A stretch of 64,000 nt of DNA from an uncultured Lachnospiraceae bacterium (lineage in GTDB: Bacteria > Bacillota > Clostridia > Lachnospirales > Lachnospiraceae): the NCBI GenBank assembly GCA_934408585.1, contig CAKRVA010000006.1:47777-111776 (forward strand). The letters are read 5' to 3'. Shown piece by piece: positions 44,448-53,435 of the stretch (its first letter is position 1; every line of letters begins with the position of its first letter). Both the position numbers and the translations under genes were made by a program. The notes beneath the pieces are model-generated. The model was not told the origin of the DNA and searched no databases. It saw only the letters and a program-made list of their open reading frames with translations.

Positions 44448-45089
44448 ATGGAAATAAACGAAAAAGAAATTATAAGGTATCTGGGTTATGGCAAAGTGAC
44501 ACCGGACGAGCAGACAATGGTTCTTATCAAAGAATGTATGGAAAAGGTACAGGAGGTTATGACACCACGATATGTGTATCGTAGGTTTGAATGCACACTT
44601 TTGGAAGATGGTGTTATTGAGACGGCAGGAGTACGTTTTCAAAGCAGACAGTTATCCCACAATCTGCAGGGATGCGAAGAACTTCTTTTTTTTGCAGCGA
44701 CATTGGGAAATGGTGTCGATTTGCTGATGAATCAGTATAGCAGGCTTTCCATAAGCCGTGCCGCCATTTTACAGGCAGTCGGAGCAGCAGCTATGGAGGA
44801 CTATTGTAATTTATGTCAGCAGAAAATCGCAGATAAAATGAGAAATGAAAATAAATTTCTTCGTCCACGGTTCAGTCCGGGATATGGAGATTTTTCCCTT
44901 GATTTTCAACAGGATTTTCTGAGAATTATTGAATCATCAAAGACGGTTGGAATTTATCTGTCGGATGGGGGAGTGATGATTCCGGAAAAATCAGTGACAG
45001 CAATCATTGGTGTAAGCGGGGAGAACCGGCATTGCGTAATGGAAGGATGCGAAGCGTGCAGCAACACGACATGCAGCTATCGCAGATAG
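44448..45089 (+). CDS. Methionine synthase activation-domain protein
   Basis: A 213-residue stand-alone version of the C-terminal AdoMet-binding activation domain of B12-dependent methionine synthase. RFSPGYGDFSLDFQ and KSVTAIIGVS are the SAM-contacting motifs, and the Cys-rich end (GCEACSNTTC) is common in clostridial forms. It would reactivate oxidised cobalamin on the separately encoded MetH. It lies between metF and metH. Confidence 0.9.
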   Translation: MEINEKEIIRYLGYGKVTPDEQTMVLIKECMEKVQEVMTPRYVYRRFECTLLEDGVIETAGVRFQSRQLSHNLQGCEELLFFAATLGNGVDLLMNQYSRLSISRAAILQAVGAAAMEDYCNLCQQKIADKMRNENKFLRPRFSPGYGDFSLDFQQDFLRIIESSKTVGIYLSDGGVMIPEKSVTAIIGVSGENRHCVMEGCEACSNTTCSYRR

Positions 45090-45100
45090 GAGGACAGCAT

Positions 45101-47611
45101 ATGGATATACGGGAAGAAATGGGAAAAAGAATTTTATTTTTTGACGGCGGACTTGGTTCACTGCTTCAGGCACGTGGACTTAAGCCGGGGGAATTACCGG
45201 AAACATGGAATCTGTCAAAGCCGGAGGAACTAATTGCCATTCATAAGGAATATCTTGAGGCAGGTGCTGATATTATTCTTGCCAATACGTTTGGTGCCAA
45301 TCGTTTTAAATATGAAAATCTGGAAGAAATCGTTACAGCGGCTGTTCATAATGCCCAAAAGGCGGTGCAGGAGTGTGGACGCAAGGCATATGTAGCACTG
45401 GATATGGGACCGACCGGAAAGCTTTTAAAGCCGATGGGAACATTGGATTTTGAAGAAGCAGTTTCCGTTTATGCGCAGGTTGTGAAAGCTGGTGTGAAAG
45501 CAGGAGCAGACCTGATTTTAATCGAAACCATGAGCGATACTTATGAATTAAAAGCGGCAGTTCTTGCAGCAAAAGAAAATTCTGATTTACCTGTTGTTGC
45601 AACGGTTGTTTTTGACGAGAGCCACAAAATGCTGACCGGAGCAACCCCGGAAGTAGTGGTTGCATTGCTGGAGGGACTTCGTGTTGATGCCATTGGAATG
45701 AATTGCGGACTTGGACCGAAGCAGATGAAACCTATTTTTGAAAAAATGGCGCAGTGTGCATCCATTCCATTAGTCATTACTCCAAATGCCGGTCTGCCAA
45801 GAAGTGAGAACGGAAAAACCGTATATGATGTCACTCCGGAAGAATTTGCAGAGGATGTAGAAGAAATTATCGATATGGGGGCGTTTTTTGCGGGAGGCTG
45901 TTGTGGAACCACGCCGGCGCATATTAAGGCATTAACCTCCCGTTGTGGCAAGAAGAAACCATTACCTCTTGTTGCAAAGGATATCACAGTAGTAACGTCC
46001 TATTCGAAAGCAGTGGAATTGGGAAAGAAGCCGGTAATTATTGGCGAAAGAATAAATCCTACCGGAAAATCCAAGTTTAAACAGGCACTCCGCGACAACA
46101 ATATGGAATACATTCTGGAGGAGGGCGTAAAGCAGTCCGATTCCGGGGCTCATATTCTGGATGTAAATGTCGGACTTCCTGAAATCGATGAAGTTTCCAT
46201 GATGAAGCAGACTGTATATGAATTGCAGAGCATCCTGCCACTGCCATTACAGATTGATACGACAAATGTGCAGGCAATGGAACAGGCAATGCGCATTTAT
46301 AATGGAAAACCAATGATTAACTCTGTAAATGGAAAAGAAGAAGTAATGCGGGAAATCTTCCCGCTTGTTCAAAAATATGGCGGAGTTGTAGTCGGTCTTA
46401 CGCTGGATGAGGATGGAATTCCTTCCACCGCAGAGGGCAGACTTGCGATTGCAGAAAAAATTTACCGTACGGCCGAAAGCTATGGAATTTCCAAAAAGGA
46501 TATTGTGATTGATGCATTGACCATGACGATGAGTACAGATATGAATTCTGCCAAAACAACGCTTGCCGTCGTAAAAAAGATAAAAGAGCAGGGCGGAAGA
46601 ACCGTACTTGGTGTTTCCAACATATCCTTCGGTCTTCCACAGCGGGAACTGGTGAATGCCGCCTTTTTCTCTATGGCAATGGATGCCGGACTCTCTGCCG
46701 GAATTATCAATCCGAATGCAAGAGCCATGCGGCAGGCATACGATACCTTCTGCGTTCTGCAGGGATATGATGAGCAGTGCATGAACTACATCGAAAACTA
46801 TGCCGTTGCTCCCGAAATGATACCGGCCCCCACCACGTCCGGTGGCGGCAGTACCGGCACAACGGGCGGTGGAGCAGTGCCCGGCGGTGCTGCAGGAAAT
46901 GGTGCGCAGGGTGGAACCGGAGCCCCCGGCGGGAGCATTTCGCAGAACGGCGCAGGAAGGTCCGGAGGTTCGCTGACCTTGAAGGATTGTATCATCAAGG
47001 GATTGAAGGAGCCCGCATACCGGGCAACGAAAGAACTCCTTGGAGATGGAAACACACCTGGAACAAAAGAAACCATGGAAATCATTAACGAAGACCTTGT
47101 TCCGGCACTTGATACCGTTGGACAGGGATTTGAAAAGGGAACCATGTTTTTGCCACAGCTCCTCATGAGCGCGGAAGCAGCAAAAGCCGGCTTCCAGGCA
47201 ATCAAAGAGTATGTAACTGCCAGCGGAAACGTACAGGAGAAGAAGGGTACGGTAGTCATTGCCACAGTAAAAGGCGATATTCATGATATTGGAAAGAATA
47301 TTGTAAAAGTTCTTCTTGAAAACTACGGTTATGAAGTCATCGACCTTGGAAAGGATGTCCCACCGGAAACCGTTGTGGCAACGGTGGAAGAAACAAAGGC
47401 ACCACTTGTCGGCTTAAGTGCGCTGATGACCACCACTGTTACAAGTATGGAAGAAACCATTAAGCAGCTCCACAAAGCAGTTCCGTGGTGCAAAATCATG
47501 GTCGGCGGCGCAGTCCTTACGCAAGAATATGCAGATATGATTGGTGCAGACTTCTATGGAAAGGACGCCATGCAGTCGGTATATTATACGGAGAGCGTTT
47601 TTCAAAACTAA
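45101..47611 (+). CDS. metH: Cobalamin-dependent methionine synthase, without activation domain
   Basis: An 836-residue MetH. Order: homocysteine-binding domain (about 1-300) with zinc-ligand Cys in GMNCGLGP and GGCCGTTP; pterin-binding domain (about 310-570) with GERINPTGKSKFK and HILDVNVGLPEID; a 49-residue linker (575-623) with 20 glycines; then the cobalamin cap and binding domain with DIHDIG (KGDIHDIGKNIV), and no activation domain, which is encoded at 44448. The ATG at 45101 follows AGGAGG; earlier in-frame starts lie in the previous gene. The Gly-rich linker is unusual and its DNA is GC-rich compared with the rest of the gene. Confidence 0.95.
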   Translation: MDIREEMGKRILFFDGGLGSLLQARGLKPGELPETWNLSKPEELIAIHKEYLEAGADIILANTFGANRFKYENLEEIVTAAVHNAQKAVQECGRKAYVALDMGPTGKLLKPMGTLDFEEAVSVYAQVVKAGVKAGADLILIETMSDTYELKAAVLAAKENSDLPVVATVVFDESHKMLTGATPEVVVALLEGLRVDAIGMNCGLGPKQMKPIFEKMAQCASIPLVITPNAGLPRSENGKTVYDVTPEEFAEDVEEIIDMGAFFAGGCCGTTPAHIKALTSRCGKKKPLPLVAKDITVVTSYSKAVELGKKPVIIGERINPTGKSKFKQALRDNNMEYILEEGVKQSDSGAHILDVNVGLPEIDEVSMMKQTVYELQSILPLPLQIDTTNVQAMEQAMRIYNGKPMINSVNGKEEVMREIFPLVQKYGGVVVGLTLDEDGIPSTAEGRLAIAEKIYRTAESYGISKKDIVIDALTMTMSTDMNSAKTTLAVVKKIKEQGGRTVLGVSNISFGLPQRELVNAAFFSMAMDAGLSAGIINPNARAMRQAYDTFCVLQGYDEQCMNYIENYAVAPEMIPAPTTSGGGSTGTTGGGAVPGGAAGNGAQGGTGAPGGSISQNGAGRSGGSLTLKDCIIKGLKEPAYRATKELLGDGNTPGTKETMEIINEDLVPALDTVGQGFEKGTMFLPQLLMSAEAAKAGFQAIKEYVTASGNVQEKKGTVVIATVKGDIHDIGKNIVKVLLENYGYEVIDLGKDVPPETVVATVEETKAPLVGLSALMTTTVTSMEETIKQLHKAVPWCKIMVGGAVLTQEYADMIGADFYGKDAMQSVYYTESVFQN

Positions 47612-48111
47612 ATGAAGAAATTTGTTTGTAGGCAATATTCGGACAGATTTTGAGTGGAGTTTAGTCGGATTTTCTATATAGGGAAAAAGTAAGAACAAAT
47701 ATCCAACGTTTGTAGGTTGATTTTCTATATGCAGAAAAACTGCATATTTCCATCCCAATTTTGAAGTTTTTTTGGACATTGGAAGGCAATTTATTTCCTG
47801 TATAGAAAACCTTGGGAGATTTCGATTACGATATTTTCCATATAGAAAAATTTATGAGCTGTTTTGGATATTTTGAAAGCAATTTTTTCTATATAGAAAC
47901 TGGCTGAAAAAATTTGGATATATGAACATTTCACTTTTGTTATATAGAAAATATTTCTTGCTTCTTTTGAAGGAGTGGGATATTTTCACCACAATTTTTT
48001 GCATATAGAAAACCGCGAGGACGCAGAGAGAATTCTGGGCGGACGCAGATAGGAAAATCAATAACAAAGCAAGAAGCAAAGTATAAAGCAAAACAAAGAA
48101 GGGGAACGTAC
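47612..48111 (+). other. Gene-free stretch between metH and the response regulator
   Basis: Half a kilobase without a credible gene. It is filled by the palindrome array listed separately, followed by a purine-rich 100 bases leading to the GTG of the response regulator. Open frames on the minus strand merely read through the repeats, giving recurring FLY-like segments. Confidence 0.7.
47670..48012. repeat. Array of seven degenerate TTTTCTATATAGAAAA palindromes
   Basis: Copies at about 47670-47687, 47721-47738, 47794-47809, 47834-47850, 47883-47899, 47935-47951 and 47995-48012 match the 16-base palindrome TTTTCTATATAGAAAA imperfectly; the fifth has a perfect 14-base core. Centre-to-centre distances are about 40-75 bases. 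Several copies are preceded about 25 bases upstream by GGATATT or GGACATT followed by GAA and CAATTT, so the repeat unit is nearer 50 bases than 16. Not a recognisable CRISPR or known element. It lies downstream of metH and upstream of a two-component system. Confidence 0.75.
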
Positions 48112-48801
48112 GTGAATAAACTATTTCTTCTGGAGGATGACCTTAGTTTGGTCAATGGTTTGTCCTTTGCATTTAAAAAGCAGGGATTTGAAGTTGATAT
48201 TGCAAGGACGGTTGCTGAGGCAGACCAGTTTTGGGCGGATGGAAAATATGACTTGCTTGTATTGGATGTTTCGCTTCCGGATGGCAATGGTTTTGAATTT
48301 TGTCAGAAGGTGCGGAAGACGTCTAAGGTTCCAATCGTTTTTCTGACTGCTTCGGATGAAGAGATGAATGTGATTATGGGGCTTGATATGGGAGCGGATG
48401 ATTATATCACGAAGCCATTTAAGCTTGGCGTACTGCTTTCAAAGATTCATGCACTTCTTCGGAGAAGTAAAGATTTTGCAACAGATGACACTGAATTGAA
48501 GTCAAATGGAATCAGAGTGCTGCGGTTGCAGGGAATTGCCTATAAAAAGGAAAAAGAATTGGAACTGACAGCAGTAGAATATAAGCTGCTATGCTTCTTT
48601 ATGCAGAATCCGAATATGGTGCTATCCAAAGAGCAGCTTTTGGATAAGTTGTGGGATTGCAATGGAAATTACATCGATAGCAGTGCGCTTACGGTGTACA
48701 TCAGAAGACTGCGGATGAAAATTGAAGATGATCCGGGAACCCCACAAATACTGGTAACGGTACGTGGTATGGGATACAAGTGGAACGTAACAGAAATGTG
48801 A
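48112..48801 (+). CDS. OmpR-family response regulator
   Basis: A 229-residue response regulator: receiver domain with acidic pocket LLEDD, phosphoacceptor Asp in LLVLDVSLPDGNG and Lys in DDYITKPF, then an OmpR/PhoB winged helix ending in VTVRGMGYKWN. The start is a GTG at 48112 after AAGGGG. With the kinase and ABC transporter that follow it resembles BceR-type regulators of antimicrobial-peptide resistance. Confidence 0.93.
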   Translation: MNKLFLLEDDLSLVNGLSFAFKKQGFEVDIARTVAEADQFWADGKYDLLVLDVSLPDGNGFEFCQKVRKTSKVPIVFLTASDEEMNVIMGLDMGADDYITKPFKLGVLLSKIHALLRRSKDFATDDTELKSNGIRVLRLQGIAYKKEKELELTAVEYKLLCFFMQNPNMVLSKEQLLDKLWDCNGNYIDSSALTVYIRRLRMKIEDDPGTPQILVTVRGMGYKWNVTEM

Positions 48802-48812
48802 GAAGGGGTAGT

Positions 48813-49880
48813 ATGAAACTATTTTATAATAAAGATATCCGACATTTTTTCCTTGCCATTTTGTTTGTTATGGTGTGTTTTTTTGTGGGAATGGAATGCG
48901 TGGTATATCAAATCGATAAACATAAATGCTGGGTGCCATTGGTGATTTTTCTGCCAATGGCTATTGTCATATTATTGGTATGTTTTTTGTATTTTAAGAA
49001 ACAGAATCATCTTATGGAACAGGCCGTGGCAACGATGGAGGAAATCCTGGATGGAAATTCCGATGCCAGAATCGCATGTGAAGAGGAAGGAGAAATTTAT
49101 CGACTGTTTCATACCATCAATACGCTCGCGTCGGTATTGCATGCACATGCAGATAATGAAATACAAAGCAAAGAATTTTTAAAGGACACAATATCGGACA
49201 TTTCCCATCAGTTAAAAACACCACTTGCAGCACTTAATATTTATAATGGATTGGTACAAAATGAAGTCGAGGAGCATCCGGAATGTAAGAATTTTTCGGA
49301 AATCAAAGAATTTGCAGCATTGTCGGAACAGGAGCTTGACCGCATGGAAATGCTGATTCAGCAGTTGTTAAAAATGACAAAGCTGGATGCAGGGTCGGTA
49401 ATGTTTGAAAAGACACAGGAGAACGTTGCAGACATGATGAAGAATATAGAACTGCATTTTGCACATCGGGCAAAAATGGAGAACAAGAAGCTGATATTAA
49501 ATGGTGGAAAAGGTGAGTATCTTTTTTGTGACAGAAACTGGATGACAGAGGCAGTTAGTAATCTGGTGAAAAATGCATTTGACCATACGAAAGAGGGAGA
49601 CACGATTACAATGGAATGGTCGGATTCGGCAGCTCTTTTCCAAATTAAAATAACCGATACCGGAAGCGGAATTCATCCGGAAGACATTCATCATATTTTT
49701 AAGCGGTTTTATCGGAGCCGCTTTTCAAAGGATACCCAGGGAGTCGGACTGGGACTTCCTCTTGCGAAAGCCATTATCGAAGCACATGGCGGAACGATTG
49801 AGGTAGATAGTGAATTGGGAAGAGGAACGGCCTTTTTACTCTCTTTTTGGATTGATGCAGACCGACAGGACATGATGTAG
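48813..49880 (+). CDS. Sensor histidine kinase, intramembrane-sensing type
   Basis: A 355-residue kinase. Two transmembrane helices (about 12-32 and 43-65) are separated by only about ten extracellular residues, as in BceS-like kinases that sense through their transporter. A HAMP-like linker, the H-box ISDISHQLKTPLAAL, N-box NLVKNAFDHT and G-boxes DTGSGI and GVGLGLPLAK follow. The ATG at 48813 follows AAGGGGTAG just after the regulator stop. Confidence 0.93.
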   Translation: MKLFYNKDIRHFFLAILFVMVCFFVGMECVVYQIDKHKCWVPLVIFLPMAIVILLVCFLYFKKQNHLMEQAVATMEEILDGNSDARIACEEEGEIYRLFHTINTLASVLHAHADNEIQSKEFLKDTISDISHQLKTPLAALNIYNGLVQNEVEEHPECKNFSEIKEFAALSEQELDRMEMLIQQLLKMTKLDAGSVMFEKTQENVADMMKNIELHFAHRAKMENKKLILNGGKGEYLFCDRNWMTEAVSNLVKNAFDHTKEGDTITMEWSDSAALFQIKITDTGSGIHPEDIHHIFKRFYRSRFSKDTQGVGLGLPLAKAIIEAHGGTIEVDSELGRGTAFLLSFWIDADRQDMM

Positions 49881-49889
49881 TGGGAATTC

Positions 49890-49903
49890 CTACAAAATTG
49901 TAA
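49890..49903 (+). promoter_or_regulatory. Candidate response-regulator operator before the ABC transporter
   Basis: CTACAAAATTGTAA fits the BceR-type binding pattern TNACA-N4-TGTNA at all fixed positions but one. It lies in the 91-base gap between the kinase and the ATPase gene, where such regulators bind. Confidence 0.5.
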
Positions 49904-49971
49904 GGTTGCAGTAATCTGTCTGTAAGGAACGAGTGTTACGCTTACAGAAAAAGAAAAGAGGTGCAGCATTT

Positions 49972-50655
49972 ATGAATTTATTAGAAGTCGAATCTGTTTC
50001 GAAGATTTATGGGAGTGGAGAGACGGCAGTACATGCATTAAAGAATGTCAGTTTCTCGGTTTCCAAGGGTGAATTTGTTGCCATTGTAGGAGAGTCCGGT
50101 TCCGGAAAAAGTACGCTGTTAAATATGATAGGAGCACTGGACACACCAACTTCAGGGAATATTATCATTGATGGAAAAGACATTTTGAACATGAAGGAGA
50201 ACGCACAGACCGTTTTCCGACGCAGAAATATTGGATTTATTTTTCAGGCATTTAACCTGATACCGGAGCTTACGGTGGAGCAGAACATTCTTTTTCCGAT
50301 ATTATTGGATCATCAAAAACCAAATCAGGCATATCTGGAGGGCTTGTTAGAGGTTTTAAAATTGAAGGAACGGCGTAATCATCTGCCCCATCAGCTTTCG
50401 GGAGGACAACAGCAGAGAGTTGCAATCGGCAGGGCATTGATTAGCCGACCGTCTCTGATTCTTGCTGATGAACCGACCGGAAATCTGGATTCAAAGAATA
50501 GTGCAGAAGTCATTTCCCTACTAAAAGAAGCATCCAGAAAATACGAGCAGACCATTCTCATGATTACACATAGCAGGAGCATTGCACAATCTGCAGACCG
50601 GGTATTGCAGGTGGTGGATGGAGTTCTTACAGACTTAGGGAGGTGCCGCGGATGA
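49972..50655 (+). CDS. ABC transporter ATP-binding protein
   Basis: A 227-residue ATPase of the MacB/LolD/BceA group: Walker A GESGSGKSTL, Q-loop FQAFNLIPELT, signature LSGGQQQRVAIGRAL, Walker B LILADEPTGNLD, H-loop MITHS. It should power the FtsX-type permease encoded next. The ATG at 49972 follows AGAGGTG. It overlaps the permease by four bases. Confidence 0.95.
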   Translation: MNLLEVESVSKIYGSGETAVHALKNVSFSVSKGEFVAIVGESGSGKSTLLNMIGALDTPTSGNIIIDGKDILNMKENAQTVFRRRNIGFIFQAFNLIPELTVEQNILFPILLDHQKPNQAYLEGLLEVLKLKERRNHLPHQLSGGQQQRVAIGRALISRPSLILADEPTGNLDSKNSAEVISLLKEASRKYEQTILMITHSRSIAQSADRVLQVVDGVLTDLGRCRG

Positions 50656-52460
50656 AAACTTATCTGAGTCTGATTCCTATTTCTGCAAAAAGACATAAAC
50701 AACAGAATCAAATGACGATTGGGTGTATTGCCATTGCTGTTTTTCTTGTTACCGCATTATTTAGTATGGTGGAAATGGGAATTCGCATGGAAATGACCAG
50801 GCTGCAGGAAAAACATCGGATTACACTTCCCGATTTGATTCGAAGCGAACAATGGCAGCAACTACAACCGGTTGCGATATTGCTTGTAGTACTGATTTTG
50901 CTTGCAGGAGTTTTTATGATTGCCGGCAGCATTAACAGTAATGTTGCCCAGAGAACGAAATTTTTTGGTATGATGCGATGCATCGGAATGAGTAAAAGCC
51001 AGGTGCGACATTTTGTAAAACTGGAAGCATTGAACTGGTGCCGGGTGGCAATTCCAATTGGCATTGTCTCAGGAATTGTTTTTACCTGGCTGGGGTGCCT
51101 GGTGTTACGCTTTGTAGTCGGAGAAGAGTTTTCCAATATTCCGCTTGGCCGCATCAGTATTCCCGGTGTGATATGCGGAATGGTAATGGGAGTTGTTACG
51201 GTTTTGCTTGCAGCTAATGCACCGGCAAAACGTGCAGCAAAGGTATCTCCGGCGGCAGCCGTTTCCGGAACAATGGAAAACGGACAGTATTCATATGATA
51301 AGATAAAACATGGCGTATTCCATATGGAAACCATACTTGGAATTCAGCATGCAAAAAGCATCCGAAAGAATTTGCTGTTGCTAACGGGTTCGTTTGCACT
51401 TGGAATCATTCTGTTTCTGACATTTTCTGTTCTTACCGAGCTGGTGGGGTATATGATGCCACAATCAGTAGCAGATGCAGATATTGAAATTATAAGTGAG
51501 AACGGACAAAACTCCCTGGATGAAAAGCTGATAGAGCAACTTCAGAAATATGACGGAATTCAAAATGTGTATGGACGAAGAAGTGCTTTTGACCTTGCAG
51601 CAAGGATAAATAGCAGCGAAACCTATGAAGATGTTATTGACCTGATTTCATATGATGATTTTGATTTAGCCGCTTTAAAGAAAGACGGGATTTTGCAAAG
51701 AGGAAGCAAATTATCCAAAGTCTATGGAAACAGTAATTATGTGATTGCAACGGCAGATAAAAACAGCATTTGGAAAATCGGTGATATAATTCAGGTTGGA
51801 AATGAAGAACTGGAGATTGCAGGACTTTTAAAATTTGATTTGTTTTCCGGTGATGGGCTGACAAACGGAAAACTTACCCTGATTACTTCCAAAGAAACAT
51901 TTACAAGACTGACCGGTATAGAAAATTATTCCATGATTATGCTTCAGACATCCGAAAAGATGGGAGAAAAGGATATCGAAAATATCAAGAAGCTAGTAGG
52001 AGATACAGGAACGGTAATCGACAAAAGGGACCAGAAGACATCTGGAACTTATATGGCTTTTCTGATTTTTGTGTACGGCTTTTTAACTATTATTGCATTG
52101 GTAACGCTGCTGAATATCAGAAACAGTATTTCCATGAGCGTATCTGCAAGGGTCAGACAATATGGTGTTATGCGGGCAGTTGGAATGGACGAAAAACAGC
52201 TTACCCGGATGATAATGAGCGAAGCACTGACGTATGCGGCTACCGGTACGCTTGTCGGTGGCGGAATCGGAATGCTGCTTCATCGGTTTTTGTATGATGT
52301 CCTGATTGAAAAGCATTTTCCTTATACGACATGGCATTTGCCAATCATTCCGTTACTGATCATTCTGGCGTTTGCTTTTGGGGCAGTTTTCTTTTCAGTA
52401 TGTCCTGCGGTAAAAAGAATGAGAAACATGACCATCGTAGAAAACATTTCCGAACCATAA
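50652..52460 (+). CDS. FtsX-family ABC transporter permease
   Basis: A 602-residue permease with two FtsX-type domains: four helices in the first half (including SINSNVAQRTKFFGMMRCIGMSKSQVRHF, the conserved coupling region, here in part), a helix at about 245-270, an extracellular domain of roughly 200 residues, and three helices at the end with VRQYGVMRAVGMDEKQLTRM. This fits exporters for peptides or detoxification modules. The ATG at 50652 follows GGGAGG with eight bases. Bce permeases usually have ten helices, so the subgroup is uncertain. Confidence 0.88.
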   Translation: MKTYLSLIPISAKRHKQQNQMTIGCIAIAVFLVTALFSMVEMGIRMEMTRLQEKHRITLPDLIRSEQWQQLQPVAILLVVLILLAGVFMIAGSINSNVAQRTKFFGMMRCIGMSKSQVRHFVKLEALNWCRVAIPIGIVSGIVFTWLGCLVLRFVVGEEFSNIPLGRISIPGVICGMVMGVVTVLLAANAPAKRAAKVSPAAAVSGTMENGQYSYDKIKHGVFHMETILGIQHAKSIRKNLLLLTGSFALGIILFLTFSVLTELVGYMMPQSVADADIEIISENGQNSLDEKLIEQLQKYDGIQNVYGRRSAFDLAARINSSETYEDVIDLISYDDFDLAALKKDGILQRGSKLSKVYGNSNYVIATADKNSIWKIGDIIQVGNEELEIAGLLKFDLFSGDGLTNGKLTLITSKETFTRLTGIENYSMIMLQTSEKMGEKDIENIKKLVGDTGTVIDKRDQKTSGTYMAFLIFVYGFLTIIALVTLLNIRNSISMSVSARVRQYGVMRAVGMDEKQLTRMIMSEALTYAATGTLVGGGIGMLLHRFLYDVLIEKHFPYTTWHLPIIPLLIILAFAFGAVFFSVCPAVKRMRNMTIVENISEP

Positions 52461-52466
52461 AAACAA

Positions 52467-52488
52467 ACATGACATATAGATGTCGTGT
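52467..52488 (+). promoter_or_regulatory. Inverted repeat before the WYL regulator gene
   Basis: ACATGACAT (52467-52475) and ATGTCGTGT (52480-52488) are inverted with one mismatch around four bases. It sits 35 bases before the WYL-domain gene, a likely autoregulatory site. Confidence 0.45.
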
Positions 52489-52522
52489 TAGGCATGCTAT
52501 TCTGTAAGTGAAAGGAGGCAAA

Positions 52523-53434
52523 ATGAAGATTGACCGATTAATCGGAATTCTTTCCGTACTGCTGCAGCAGGAATGTACCACCGCTCCGGAACTGGCGGAA
52601 AAATTTGAAGTTTCAAGAAGAACCATTAACCGTGATATCGAAGACCTCAACCGGGCGGGAATTCCCATACAGACGATACAGGGAGCCGGTGGCGGAATCC
52701 GGATTATGGATGGATACCGCATGGACAAAACACTGCTTACTTCCAGGGATATGCAGGTAATTATGGCAGGATTACGAAGCCTTGACAGTATCAGCGGAAG
52801 CCAGTATTATAGGCAGCTTATGGAAAAAATCAAATCGGGTGCCTCCCATTTCCTTACAGGAAAAGATTCGATTTTGATTGATTTGTCTTCCTGGTATAAA
52901 GGTGCGATTGAACCAAAGATTTCCATGATTCTGGAGGCGATTGAAGTGAAAAAACGGATTTCCTTTGATTATTATTCATCATCCGGAGAGGGAAGACGGA
53001 ACATGGAACCTTATTACCTGATATTTAAGTGGTCCAGCTGGTATGCTTATGGATGGTGTGAACGGAAAAAGGATTTTCGCCTCTTTAAGCTGAACCGGAT
53101 GAATAAGATTCAGATAACGCAAAAGGAATTTACACCACGAGTAGTTCCGTTACCGGAGCTGGATATCAATAAAATTTATCCGGAAGAAATTTCTGTGGAG
53201 GCTGTTTTTGCTTCGGATGTAAAGTGGCGGGTCGTAGAAGAATATGGACCGGACTGCTTTACGATACAAGAGGACGGAAGCCTGTATTTTCGTGGAAAAT
53301 ATACAGATTTTAACAGCCTGGTTACCTGGATGTTGACCTTTGGGGATAAGGTTCGGGTGGTAAGGCCAATGGAACTAAAAGAAGCACTTTTACAACAGGC
53401 AAAAGAAATTGTGAAAAAGTATGAGGAGGAATAG
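52523..53434 (+). CDS. HTH-WYL domain transcriptional regulator (YafY type)
   Basis: A 303-residue regulator with an N-terminal HTH (RLIGILSVLLQQECTTAPELAEKFEVSRRTINRDIEDL, in short TAPELAEKFEVSRRTINRDI), a middle WYL domain around RISFDYYSSSGEG and YLIFKWSSWYAYGWCERKKDFRLFKLNRM (parts shown), and a WCX-like end. WYL proteins respond to nucleotide or nucleic-acid-derived ligands or stress. The ATG follows AAAGGAGG. It probably controls the next genes, from which it is separated by one base. Confidence 0.9.
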   Translation: MKIDRLIGILSVLLQQECTTAPELAEKFEVSRRTINRDIEDLNRAGIPIQTIQGAGGGIRIMDGYRMDKTLLTSRDMQVIMAGLRSLDSISGSQYYRQLMEKIKSGASHFLTGKDSILIDLSSWYKGAIEPKISMILEAIEVKKRISFDYYSSSGEGRRNMEPYYLIFKWSSWYAYGWCERKKDFRLFKLNRMNKIQITQKEFTPRVVPLPELDINKIYPEEISVEAVFASDVKWRVVEEYGPDCFTIQEDGSLYFRGKYTDFNSLVTWMLTFGDKVRVVRPMELKEALLQQAKEIVKKYEEE

Positions 53435-53435
53435 T

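Noticed and set aside
46820..46972. GC-rich insert in metH as a mobile or repeat insertion
   Set aside because: The frame is kept, no terminal repeats or target duplication are visible; it is reported as an unusual linker instead.
46247..47284. Long open frame of 345 codons on the minus strand of metH
   Set aside because: It lies wholly opposite well-conserved MetH domains, has no ribosome site and reads as Cys/Ser/His-rich sequence typical of antisense shadows.
47670..48012. CRISPR array
   Set aside because: Repeats are only about 16 bases, degenerate, unevenly spaced, and no cas gene is in the window.
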